From the NCBI RefSeq assembly GCF_018918075.1, contig NZ_JAHLPW010000002.1, positions 124,001 to 188,000 of the forward strand: DNA of 64,000 nucleotides, given 5' to 3'. Position 1 is the first letter of the stretch. Each line of letters opens with the position of its first letter. The notes under the pieces were generated by a model. That model worked only from the letters and a program-made list of their open reading frames with translations, was not told the DNA's origin and searched no databases. The stretch comes from Virgibacillus sp. MSJ-26 (GTDB taxonomy: Bacteria > Bacillota > Bacilli > Bacillales > Amphibacillaceae). Of the stretch, positions 55,971 to 64,000 are shown piece by piece. The position numbers were made by a program, and so were the translations under genes.

Positions 55971-56750
55971 ATGAATATTGGAATTATCGGGGCAGGGGCG
56001 ATTGCCAACTTCCTACTTAAAGAGATTAATCAAAATGAAGCGCCAAATTTACAAGTTAAAAGTGTCTTTGTACGGAACCGGGAAAAATATCAATCACTTG
56101 AGGAGCAATTTTCCATCAACCTGTATACCGACATGAACGATTTCATCAACTCTGACATTGATATCGTGGTGGAAGCGGCGAATATTGAGGCAGTGAAAGC
56201 CCATTTGCCAACCGTATTACAGAAAAAGCCGGCAGTCCTGATTAGTATTGGGGCTTTAGCTGATGCGCCGTTTCTAGAAAAAATCATCCGACTCACAGAG
56301 CAATATGGTAACCAGGTTCATTTACCGTCAGGCGCAGTAGGCGGTTTGGACCTCCTGCAAAATGCACATGCTTTAGGTACAGTAACAGATGTCGCATTAA
56401 CGACGAGAAAACCAGCAAATACGCTCATTGATGAGCAAGTCAGCGAAGAGGTGATTGTGTTTGAAGGCAAAGCGGCGGACGCGATCACGCAATTTCCAAA
56501 AAATATTAATGTTTCCATAGTCTTGTCACTTGCCGGTATCGGTATGGACAAAACAGGCGTCACGATTATTGCTGATCCTCATATCGATAAAAATATTCAT
56601 CAGGTTAACATCAAAGGAGATTTTGGTGAAGCATCGTATACAATAAAAAACAATCCCCTGCCTGAGAATCCGAAAACGAGTTATCTCGCAGCAATGAGCA
56701 TATTAGGCACTCTAAAAAGACTCATTCACACCATCCATATTGGCAACTAA
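55971..56750 (+). CDS. L-aspartate dehydrogenase-like protein (NadX family)
   Basis: 259 residues. The N-terminal Rossmann motif is GIIGAGAIANFL; the catalytic domain has LPSGAVGGLDLLQNA, TTRKP and the family box FPKNINVSIVLSLAGIG with DPHIDKNIH. The family oxidises L-aspartate to iminoaspartate with NAD(P) for NAD synthesis, or works in aspartate breakdown. No nadA or nadC is adjacent. ATG 55971 with AAGGGGGAGA upstream; longer in-frame extension reads through the repeat array and is rejected. Confidence 0.85.
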   Translation: MNIGIIGAGAIANFLLKEINQNEAPNLQVKSVFVRNREKYQSLEEQFSINLYTDMNDFINSDIDIVVEAANIEAVKAHLPTVLQKKPAVLISIGALADAPFLEKIIRLTEQYGNQVHLPSGAVGGLDLLQNAHALGTVTDVALTTRKPANTLIDEQVSEEVIVFEGKAADAITQFPKNINVSIVLSLAGIGMDKTGVTIIADPHIDKNIHQVNIKGDFGEASYTIKNNPLPENPKTSYLAAMSILGTLKRLIHTIHIGN

Positions 56751-56777
56751 ACTATTAAACTAGCAGAAAACATATCA

Positions 56778-56818
56778 AAAATAGGATCAATTCTTCACAA
56801 GCGTTGATCCTATTTTAT
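56778..56818 (+). terminator. Terminator after the NadX-like gene
   Basis: Perfect 13-bp arms AAAATAGGATCAA (56778-56790) and TTGATCCTATTTT (56804-56816), followed by ATAGTTT. The AT-rich stretch 56820-57260 has no recognisable gene. Confidence 0.85.
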
Positions 56819-57262
56819 AGTTTCACTACGAATGTTTTTCTTGAAAATATACTAGAAAATACGATATCCATGTCGAATATAAAATGTTATTTCAAAAAAA
56901 ACCACTCAAAAAAACATTTCTTCGTGTAATTTTTATTATGTCCACATAATTCATCCACCAATGACATAACCATTTAACAAACATCTCAAAATATGACACT
57001 ATCAACTGTTGTCTCCTTAATTAAAAAATAAAACCCCACCAAACTATATATAAAAACATCCATAAATACCATTACTAACAAAACGAAAAAACATATTTTT
57101 TAGATATTTCGTGATATTCTATTTCATTTTCAAGCAACCTGTGCTACTATATAAATGAATTATCTGTGTTACAACAGAGTGAGATAAAAATACACTACAG
57201 ATTTCCACACATAAAACTCACCTGGGCTTCCATCAAAAATTAATTACACATGACATTAAAAA

Positions 57263-57282
57263 GCTATTAATCTGTTAATAGC
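57263..57282 (+). promoter_or_regulatory. Palindromic operator candidate upstream of GH20
   Basis: GCTATTAA-TCTG-TTAATAGC, perfect 8-bp arms with a 4-bp spacer, 59 nt before the GH20 start. The regulator is not in the window. Confidence 0.5.
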
Positions 57283-57299
57283 AATTATTTTCTACTGAA

Positions 57300-57315
57300 A
57301 AGTAAGCGCTATCAA
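57300..57315 (+). promoter_or_regulatory. cre-like site upstream of GH20
   Basis: AAGTAAGCGCTATCAA fits the cre consensus with one mismatch (T to A in TG). It lies 26 nt before the GH20 start, a position that suits repression by CcpA. Confidence 0.5.
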
Positions 57316-57340
57316 AAAGAGCAAATAGGGGGTTTACTGC

Positions 57341-59218
57341 ATGAAGCTTCATATAACAGGGGAGACGCAAACTCTAGAAAAAGGAATCGACATTTTATCC
57401 CATGAATTAAACTTTACAAGAAGTAACAACGGCCATCCCATTCATATCGCACAACAAAACGGTCCACTCACGATAAAAAACGATCATAACCAAGGCAAAA
57501 TAACTTTTCAAGAGCCGATTCACTTTTACCGGGGCTTAGGTTTATGGATTGAAAATTATCAAAAACAACAGACCTTCGACATCACGGAAGAACCTCAATT
57601 TAAAATGAACGGGGTGATGTTGGACGCATCCCGAAATGCCGTGCTCACAGTTGGCGGAATCAAAGAGATGCTCCGAAAAATGGCTATTATGGGACTAAAC
57701 ACATTAATGGTTTACACAGAAGATACATATGAAGTAGAGGATTATCCTTATTTTGGCTATATGCGCGGACGTTACACGGAAAAAGAACTAAAACTATGTG
57801 ACGAATACGCAACCCATCTAGGGATTGAGATGATACCGTGCATCCAAACACTCGCTCACTTAACCGAAGCATTGAAATGGAATTATGCAATTGAACTCAG
57901 AGATACAGCTGATATTTTACTAGCCGGTGAACAGAAAACATACAACTTCTTAGAAAAAATTATCAAAGCAGCTTCAAAGCCCTTCAAATCAAATCGAATA
58001 CACATCGGAATGGATGAGGCCCATCAACTCGGCTTAGGAAAATACCTAGATAAACACGGATACGAGGAACGTTTCTCCATTATGAACCGGCATCTCAAGG
58101 AAGTCGTGGCCACTACGAAAAAGCTTAACCTCAATCCAATGATCTGGAGCGACATGTATTTTCGCCTAGGATCCAAGCGAGGCGCGTACTACGATCTCGA
58201 AGCTGAAATTCCGGAAGACGTCATCAAGTCGATCCCTGATGCCCAGCTTGTTTACTGGGATTATTACCATACAGATGAAGACTTTTACCAGACATTTATT
58301 CAAAAACATAAGCAGCTCAAATCCGGTCCCATTTTTGCCGGTGGTGTCTGGACTTGGAATGGCATCTCACCCAATTACGGAAAAGCAATAGCGACGACCG
58401 AAGCCGCTATGACGGCGTGTAAAAAAGAAAACGTTCAAGAAACTTTCGTCACTATGTGGGGCGATAATGGTGCCGAGACACCGTGGATTACCGCACTCCC
58501 CGTCCTGCAACTATATGCCGAGCATGCTTATTACAAAAATGTAACGTCAGACCATGTGGCTGAGCGTTTCAAGTTTTGTTGTGATGGTCAGTATGACGAC
58601 TTTATGGCACTGAATCAACTTGACGAAACACCCGGTGTGAGTGAGAACAATTTACACGAATCCAATCCATCCAAACTATTATTATGGCAAGATCTATTAA
58701 TTGGTTTATATGATAAAGATATGCAAGGCCTCCCGCTTAATAACCATTATGCCGAGCTGACCGCCAAGCTGAAACAAGCCAAACAAGCCAATCCATCTTG
58801 GACCCTGTTATTCGACTTTTACCAGCAATTGGCGGATGTTTTATCCATCAAAGCAGAATATGGCATAAACTTAAAAGAGGCCTACGACACCAACGACAAA
58901 ACAACAGTTGAACACCTGAAAAATCAACTCGCTGACCTAAAAACGCGTATCAACTCGTTACGTAAAAAACACCGCACCATTTGGTTTACCCTGAATAAAC
59001 CATTCGGTTGGGAAATAATTGAAATTCGCTATGGCGGCGTATTAGCACGAATAGACACAGTCGAACATCGATTACACCAATGGCTGACAGGTAACATTGA
59101 CACACTCGAAGAACTGGACGCAGAACGCCTCCCCTTCGAAGGCCCCTACCCAATGCCAGACGGTTCATTAGGAAGGAATCTCTATCATAGAATAGTCACA
59201 GCCGGAAATTTATCTTAA
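57341..59218 (+). CDS. Cytoplasmic GH20-like beta-N-acetylhexosaminidase
   Basis: 625 residues, no signal peptide. The (beta/alpha)8 domain begins GVMLDASRNAVLTVGGIKEM (about 90) and contains the D-E catalytic pair D225-E226 in HIGMDEAHQLG. VYWDYYHTDE, GGVWTWNGISPN and FVTMWGDNGAETPW line the active site in this family. It cleaves terminal GlcNAc or GalNAc from imported oligosaccharides. It heads a cluster with a GH3 enzyme and two binding lipoproteins and is preceded by a palindrome and a cre-like site. AGGGGG 9 nt before the ATG. Confidence 0.85.
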   Translation: MKLHITGETQTLEKGIDILSHELNFTRSNNGHPIHIAQQNGPLTIKNDHNQGKITFQEPIHFYRGLGLWIENYQKQQTFDITEEPQFKMNGVMLDASRNAVLTVGGIKEMLRKMAIMGLNTLMVYTEDTYEVEDYPYFGYMRGRYTEKELKLCDEYATHLGIEMIPCIQTLAHLTEALKWNYAIELRDTADILLAGEQKTYNFLEKIIKAASKPFKSNRIHIGMDEAHQLGLGKYLDKHGYEERFSIMNRHLKEVVATTKKLNLNPMIWSDMYFRLGSKRGAYYDLEAEIPEDVIKSIPDAQLVYWDYYHTDEDFYQTFIQKHKQLKSGPIFAGGVWTWNGISPNYGKAIATTEAAMTACKKENVQETFVTMWGDNGAETPWITALPVLQLYAEHAYYKNVTSDHVAERFKFCCDGQYDDFMALNQLDETPGVSENNLHESNPSKLLLWQDLLIGLYDKDMQGLPLNNHYAELTAKLKQAKQANPSWTLLFDFYQQLADVLSIKAEYGINLKEAYDTNDKTTVEHLKNQLADLKTRINSLRKKHRTIWFTLNKPFGWEIIEIRYGGVLARIDTVEHRLHQWLTGNIDTLEELDAERLPFEGPYPMPDGSLGRNLYHRIVTAGNLS

Positions 59219-59234
59219 CTGGAAAAACCCAAGA

Positions 59235-59299
59235 CGTAGCCTCGTCTCGATAGGAACCTATCGAGAAAAATGACGATAATCGAGACGAGACCTGCTACG
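59235..59299 (+). promoter_or_regulatory. Mutually exclusive hairpins between GH20 and GH3
   Basis: Short hairpin: TCTCGATAGG (59245-59254) with CCTATCGAGA (59257-59266). Alternative long hairpin: CTCGTCTCGAT (59241-59251) with ATCGAGACGAG (59279-59289), extended by CGTAGC (59235-59240) and GCTACG (59294-59299). The two share TCTCGAT, so only one can form. No T run follows either, so simple termination is unlikely; RNA processing or attenuation is possible. Confidence 0.5.
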
Positions 59300-59374
59300 G
59301 CTAAACCCATATCTTTTAGATTAGTTTTGCCAATTTTATAAATAGTTTTAAATGTAAAGAAGGGAAGAAAAGAC

Positions 59375-60955
59375 ATGTCAAAGTCTACGTTAACAAAGAA
59401 AATAGGCAAGTTAATGGTCGTCGGTTTTCCTGGAAAAAGCTTGACACCTGAAGTTAAAGAACTGATTCATACCTATCATGTCGGCGGGATTATTTTATTC
59501 AGTCGAAATGTCGGAACGCCAGAGGAAGTTTACACATTAACTCAAAGTTTACAGGAAGAGGCGAAAAGTGCTGGTTACGAGCGACCATTGTTTATTTGTG
59601 TTGACCAAGAAAATGGGGTCGTACGCCGTTTGGATGAAGGAACAACTTTGTTTCCAGGAGCGATGGCACTTGGAGCGACGGATGATCCAGAACTCGCACA
59701 TGATGTCTATCATGCAACAGGTGAGGAATTGAAAGCTATGGGGATTAATTGGAATTTAGCCCCTTCATTAGACGTTAATATTAATCCAGATAATCCAGTC
59801 ATCGGTGTCCGGTCATTCGGTGAATCACCGAGCAAAGTAGCTGACTTCGGACGTGCTGCCATGAAGGGAATGCAACAGGCTGGCATGATTCCGACGATAA
59901 AGCATTTTCCAGGGCATGGAGATACGAATGTCGATTCTCATCTTGACATACCTACAATCGCCCACGATATGGAGCGACTTGAGCAAGTCGAATTAAAGCC
60001 ATTCAAAACATGTATTGATGCAGGTGCCGAAGTAGTCTTGGCTGCTCATGTTCATTTTCCTGCCATCGAACCTGCAAAAAATAAACCCGCAACTTTATCA
60101 AAAAATGTCTTAACTCATTTATTAAGAGAAAAATTAGGATTTAAAGGAGTTGTCACGACCGATTGTATGGAAATGGATGCGATTGCTGAAACAACCGGAA
60201 CAGAACAAGGAGTTGTTGAAGCATTCAAAGCAGGCAGTGATTTTCTCATGGTTTCTCATACGATAGAACGTCAATTAGGTGCAATTAAAGCTATGGAAGC
60301 AGCGGTTGAACAAGGTGAGGTTAGTGAGAAATCTATTAATCAATCAGTTCAAAGAATTAATCAGTTATTGGATAAATATATCAGTTGGGAAAGCGTCTTA
60401 GGAAAAGACAAGGACGCCGAATTAAAAAAGGTGAGCTCTTCCGAACATCAAGAACTTTCCAGAAAAGCATATGAGAAAAGTGTAACAATCGTGCAAAATA
60501 ATGATGTTTTGCCAATTAAAGCTAATGAAAATACTAAGATTCTCGTTATTCAGCCAACCGGACAGCTTCAAACAAGAGCAGAAGATGTACGTATAAACAA
60601 AGGGCTTGGTGAAGCGATTACAGAAAGCGCACCCTCGGCAGATATTGAAGTAACGGAGCTAACAGAAAGTCAGCTCGACCATTTAATTACCAAAGCTTGC
60701 GACTGTGATTACGTTATTTTTGGAACGTCAGGAATCACCCCTGAAAGTCCTTATCATGAGTTAGTAAAAGTATTACTAGCTAAAGAAGTGAAAATGATTG
60801 GTGTTGGGATGAGAAATCCGTATGACGTGAATCAATTAACAGAGGTGGATGCTTTTATAAACACATATGAGCCATCATACCCTGCATTACGGACAGCTGC
60901 CAGTGCGATCTTCGGTGAAGTTAAAGTTGGCGGAAAACTACCGGTCACGATCTAG
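59375..60955 (+). CDS. GH3 beta-N-acetylhexosaminidase (NagZ-like)
   Basis: 526 residues, no signal peptide, in contrast to secreted NagZ of B. subtilis. The GH3 barrel has CVDQENGVVRR, the NagZ signature KHFPGHGDTNVDSHLDIP (K176, H177) and the nucleophile D263 in VTTDCMEMDAI. The C-terminal domain (about 360-526) is of the flavodoxin-like GH3-C type. It releases GlcNAc, possibly acting on muropeptides or chito-oligosaccharides. It lies 156 nt behind GH20 with an inverted-repeat element between. Confidence 0.88.
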   Translation: MSKSTLTKKIGKLMVVGFPGKSLTPEVKELIHTYHVGGIILFSRNVGTPEEVYTLTQSLQEEAKSAGYERPLFICVDQENGVVRRLDEGTTLFPGAMALGATDDPELAHDVYHATGEELKAMGINWNLAPSLDVNINPDNPVIGVRSFGESPSKVADFGRAAMKGMQQAGMIPTIKHFPGHGDTNVDSHLDIPTIAHDMERLEQVELKPFKTCIDAGAEVVLAAHVHFPAIEPAKNKPATLSKNVLTHLLREKLGFKGVVTTDCMEMDAIAETTGTEQGVVEAFKAGSDFLMVSHTIERQLGAIKAMEAAVEQGEVSEKSINQSVQRINQLLDKYISWESVLGKDKDAELKKVSSSEHQELSRKAYEKSVTIVQNNDVLPIKANENTKILVIQPTGQLQTRAEDVRINKGLGEAITESAPSADIEVTELTESQLDHLITKACDCDYVIFGTSGITPESPYHELVKVLLAKEVKMIGVGMRNPYDVNQLTEVDAFINTYEPSYPALRTAASAIFGEVKVGGKLPVTI

Positions 60956-61096
60956 GGAGTTGGTTCATATTTAAGGAGGTGATTTAAGCATAACAACGAT
61001 GGATTTTTAAGTGGGTCAAGAAAAAGGCATAGAGAACAACAGGTTTAAAGACAGATAAGTTAACAGTTCAAAAATTAATAATTAAGGAGGTAAACG

Positions 61097-62704
61097 ATGC
61101 GAATTAAACATATCTTTTATATTTTGGTAGCGGTTTCATTATTATTTTTAGCAGCTTGTAGTGACGATGAAGAAGCTGATGCAGGCGGAAGTGAAGAAGC
61201 GCTTGATAATTTAAATGAAGAAGGCATGCCGATTGTTGATGATCCAATAACAATAGAAGTCTTCTCGGGTCAAGCCGCCTCAACAGCTAAAGACTGGAAT
61301 GATGTTCCGGTTTTAAATGAGTATGAAGACATGTCCAATATCAAAATGAACTGGAATCAGACGGCGATTGATGGGCTAGAAGAGAAAAGAAATTTAACAT
61401 TGGCAAGCAATGATTTACCAGATTTATTTTATGGTGCCTACATCCCGAACTCTGATTTATATAAGTATGGGAAGCAAGGTGTATTTATTCCATTGAACGA
61501 TTTAATTGATGAGTATGCACCAAATATTAAAGCCTATTTGGATGAATACCCAGAAATTAAACAAGGAATCACATTCCCAGATGGCAATATATACGCGGTC
61601 CCTCGATTAAGAGACCCTGATTCACCGACATCATTAATGGATGATAAGCCTTGGATTAATCAGGAAATTCTCGATGAAGTAGGCATGGATAACCCAGAAA
61701 CAACTGATGAATTTTACGAGTATTTAAAGGCAGCTAAGGAACTATCCGTTGACGGAGAAGACGTTATTCCATTCAGCAGTGTGTCAATGGATCGTCTGTA
61801 TCACTTAATTTCCGGAGCATTCGGCGTTTCCAATAAAGGAATCCTTCACCAACTGATTGATGAAGATCCTGAAACGGGAGATATGCGTTTTTACCCAATA
61901 GCCGACGAATACAAGCAAATGCTTGAATATATGAACAAGTTATACACAGAAGGATTAATTGAAGAAAATATTTATTCCATCGAAGTGGACCAGTTCCTAG
62001 CTAACGGAATTGAAGGTAAATATGCAGCCATGAACTTCTTTAATCCAATTGATTATTTCGGAGATGAGGTCGGAAGTCGCTATGTTCCAGGTAACGCGCT
62101 CGAAGGACCGAATGGCGATAAATTATTTACAGCGGTTCTCTCACCTGTTAATAGTTTAGGGCATTTTTCAATTACAAGTGAGAATGAAAATCCAGAAGCA
62201 ACGATTCGCTGGATTGATCACTTCTGGAGTGATGAAGGAGCCAAAATGTTCTTCATGGGACTTGAAGGCGAAACCTACGAGGAGACAGATGATGGACCAG
62301 AATTACTTGACGAGATCACAGACAACCCAGATGGCTTAACCATTCAAGAAGCATTAGCCAAGTATATCATCAATCCAGGCGGAGGGCACCCGGTCATCGA
62401 TGACCCAAGGTACTCAACAGCACCGGAATTTCAGCCTGAAGACATTGAAAACGCAGAACAAAACGCACCATATCTAATCGAAGAACCATGGCCACTCTTC
62501 TTCTATGAAGATGATGAGCAAGACAAACTCGACGCCATTGGAACAGACTTAGGAAAATACGTCAACGAAATGGAAGCGGCCTTTGTCACCGGAGAAAAAG
62601 ACTTCTCCGAATGGGATGACTACGTCGAGACTATCGAAGGCATGGGCTTAGACGATTATATGGAAATTCAAGAAAAAGCATTAGAACGTTATTTAGAGAA
62701 TTAA
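61097..62704 (+). CDS. Extracellular solute-binding lipoprotein 1 (ABC sugar importer type)
   Basis: 535 residues. The lipobox LAAC is at about residue 21. The large size and motifs (NLTLASNDLPDLFY, PDGNIYAVPRL) fit the family 1 binding proteins of the LplA/LipO type for oligosaccharides. N-terminal linker SDDEEADAGGSEEALDNL is nearly repeated in the paralogue at 63295. No ATPase or permease is visible; they may lie beyond the window. AAGGAGG precedes the ATG. The 140-nt gap before it contains a spare AAGGAGGTGA without an ORF. Confidence 0.88.
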   Translation: MRIKHIFYILVAVSLLFLAACSDDEEADAGGSEEALDNLNEEGMPIVDDPITIEVFSGQAASTAKDWNDVPVLNEYEDMSNIKMNWNQTAIDGLEEKRNLTLASNDLPDLFYGAYIPNSDLYKYGKQGVFIPLNDLIDEYAPNIKAYLDEYPEIKQGITFPDGNIYAVPRLRDPDSPTSLMDDKPWINQEILDEVGMDNPETTDEFYEYLKAAKELSVDGEDVIPFSSVSMDRLYHLISGAFGVSNKGILHQLIDEDPETGDMRFYPIADEYKQMLEYMNKLYTEGLIEENIYSIEVDQFLANGIEGKYAAMNFFNPIDYFGDEVGSRYVPGNALEGPNGDKLFTAVLSPVNSLGHFSITSENENPEATIRWIDHFWSDEGAKMFFMGLEGETYEETDDGPELLDEITDNPDGLTIQEALAKYIINPGGGHPVIDDPRYSTAPEFQPEDIENAEQNAPYLIEEPWPLFFYEDDEQDKLDAIGTDLGKYVNEMEAAFVTGEKDFSEWDDYVETIEGMGLDDYMEIQEKALERYLEN

Positions 62705-62716
62705 GTTTTGGTGTTG

Positions 62717-63240
62717 TGGTGCGCGAGTTCGCGGTGCCCCCGCTCGACCTGGGGCTGATCCCGCTCGAGTTGGGCCGGACGCCGCTCGACCTGGAGCTGA
62801 TTCCGCTCGAGTTGGGCCGGACGCCGCTCGACCTGGGGTGACTCCCGCTCGAGTTGGGCCGGACGCCGCTCGACCTGGGGTGACTCCCGCTCGAGTTGGG
62901 CCGGACGCCGCTCGACCTGGAGTTGATCCCGCTCGAGTTGGGTCGGACGCCGCTCGACCTGGAGCTGATCCCGCTCGAGTTGGGCCGGACGCCGCTCGAC
63001 CTGGAGCTGATCCCGCTCGAGTTGGGCTTGAAGCCGCTCGACCTGGGGTGACTCCCGCTCGAGTTGGGCCGGACGCCGCTCGACCTTGAGCTGATCCCGC
63101 TCGAGTTGGGCCGTTTTCCGCTCGAGTGAGGTGGTTTCCTGCTCGACTCAGGGGTGATCTCGCTCGAGCTGCTCATCCAGCCGCGCATTTACGCAGACTT
63201 GTCGCTCGAGGGTGCGCCACGCCGCTCGCCACCACTCCAA
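62717..63240. repeat. 21-bp tandem array, CTCGAG family, locus 3
   Basis: More than 20 units with a 21-bp step. CCGCTCGAGTTGGGCCGGACG alternates with CCGCTCGACCTGGAGCTGATC types, giving clear 42-bp dimers; GC content is well above the neighbourhood. It lies between two paralogous binding-protein genes. The long ORFs it opens on both strands (serine/glycine-rich or alanine/proline/arginine-rich) are not considered genes. Confidence 0.92.
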
Positions 63241-63294
63241 GCTGTCATAAAAAGTAAAATTAAATTTTAAAATAGAATTATGGGAGGGTTTGAC

Positions 63295-64000
63295 ATGAGG
63301 TTCAAAAATATAGTGTTTCTACTTTTGGCTGCTTCGTTAATTGTGATGCTGGCAGCGTGTAGTGATGATGACGAAACGGATGCAGGTGGAAGTGAAGAGG
63401 CATTAGATAATTTGAATGAAGAAGGTATGCCGATTGTTGATGAAGAGATTGAATTAGAAATTTTTGCTGGTAAGGCGGCGACAACGGCTGACGACTGGAA
63501 TGATGTATTGCTTTTAAATGAATATGAAGAGATGACAAATATGAATATTACCTGGAATCAAGTGGCGGCAGACGGTTTGGATGAAAAGCGTAATCTCGCC
63601 TTAGCGAGTGGGGATTTGCCTGATGCTTTTTATGCTGCCAATATACCTGTCTCTGACATTCAAAAGTATGGGGATCAAGGTACCTTCATTCCGCTGAATG
63701 ATTTGATTGAAGAATATGCTCCAAATATTTCTAAAGTACTTGACGAAAACCCGGATATTCGAAAAGGGTTGACATTCCCGGATGGTAATATTTATTCGGT
63801 GCCGACTGTCTATTCGCCTGATTTTGAATCTCTGTTAATCGGAGCTAAAGGTTGGGTGAATGGCGACTGGTTAGAACAGCTTGATATGGATAATCCGGAA
63901 ACAACGGAAGAATTTTACGAGTATTTAAAAGCTGTTAAGGAAACGGATCTTAATGGCAGTGGTGAAAACGATGAAATTCCATTAAGTAGTGTTGCTGAAA
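63295..64000 (+). CDS. Extracellular solute-binding lipoprotein 2 (partial)
   Basis: ATG 63295 with GGGAGGG upstream; the frame is open for 235 codons to the window end. The lipobox LAAC is at about residues 19-22, followed by SDDDETDAGGSEEALDNLNE. It is co-linear with the protein at 61097 over the visible part (DDWNDV, LNEYEEM, EKRNLALASGDLPDAFY, PDGNIYSVP), so the two arose by tandem duplication. Differences in ligand-facing regions (VYSPDFESLL versus RLRDPDSPTSL) suggest different or broadened specificity. Confidence 0.88.
   Translation, partial: MRFKNIVFLLLAASLIVMLAACSDDDETDAGGSEEALDNLNEEGMPIVDEEIELEIFAGKAATTADDWNDVLLLNEYEEMTNMNITWNQVAADGLDEKRNLALASGDLPDAFYAANIPVSDIQKYGDQGTFIPLNDLIEEYAPNISKVLDENPDIRKGLTFPDGNIYSVPTVYSPDFESLLIGAKGWVNGDWLEQLDMDNPETTEEFYEYLKAVKETDLNGSGENDEIPLSSVAE

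Noticed and set aside
62631..63188. Long minus-strand ORF rich in SSG repeats, and its plus-strand partner
   Set aside because: It is produced by the 21-bp array, whose step is divisible by three; there is no ribosome site or independent support.

Overview
The window is a chromosomal segment of a low-GC Gram-positive bacterium, most likely a moderately halophilic member of the Bacillaceae. Supporting signs are strong AGGAGG-type ribosome sites with many TTG and GTG starts, CcpA cre-like sites, a tapA-sipW-tasA matrix operon, the coproporphyrin-dependent haem route with HemQ, and very acidic secreted proteins beside an NhaC-type Na+/H+ antiporter. No rRNA, tRNA, CRISPR array, transposase or prophage was seen.

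Layout: 1-4.5 kb is a gluconate operon (end of a gntR-like gene, gntK, gntP, 6-phosphogluconate dehydrogenase). 4.8-31.7 kb is an exoenzyme and matrix island. It holds a serine hydrolase, a 1639-residue GH2 enzyme, a sialidase, a 1315-residue subtilase, tapA-sipW-tasA, a GHL10-type glycosidase, an M14 carboxypeptidase, an NhaC antiporter and a PIG-L deacetylase. The seven secreted hydrolases all end in the same helical module of about 80 residues (FIMAH-like). A decayed tasA copy lies between the first two enzymes. 32.3-39.6 kb carries a ROK repressor with a visible promoter and operator, a binding-protein-dependent ABC transporter and an unusual argininosuccinate-lyase-like enzyme. 39.6-40.5 kb has two small ORFs, one behind a sigma-B-like promoter, plus degenerate repeats. 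40.5-51.2 kb is a nearly complete haem locus: hemQ divergent from hemA-C-D-B-L, then hemE-H-Y. There is no hemX, and HemC lacks the cysteine that normally anchors its cofactor. 51.3-56.8 kb holds a NERD protein, a MATE transporter, a uracil-DNA glycosylase, a candidate small transcript or peptide, a stand-alone DnaA domain I protein and an L-aspartate-dehydrogenase-like enzyme. 57.3-64 kb is an N-acetylhexosamine-glycan locus: cytoplasmic GH20 and GH3 enzymes and two paralogous binding lipoproteins, the second cut by the window end.

A recurrent feature is a set of intergenic tandem arrays with periods of 20, 21 or 51 bp: the CTCGAG family at three loci, the GTCGCGC family at one, the GGCTATAG family on both sides of the MATE gene, and a 51-bp family between hemL and hemE. 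They create long spurious ORFs, which are left out here. All functional calls come from reading motifs; no database search was run.
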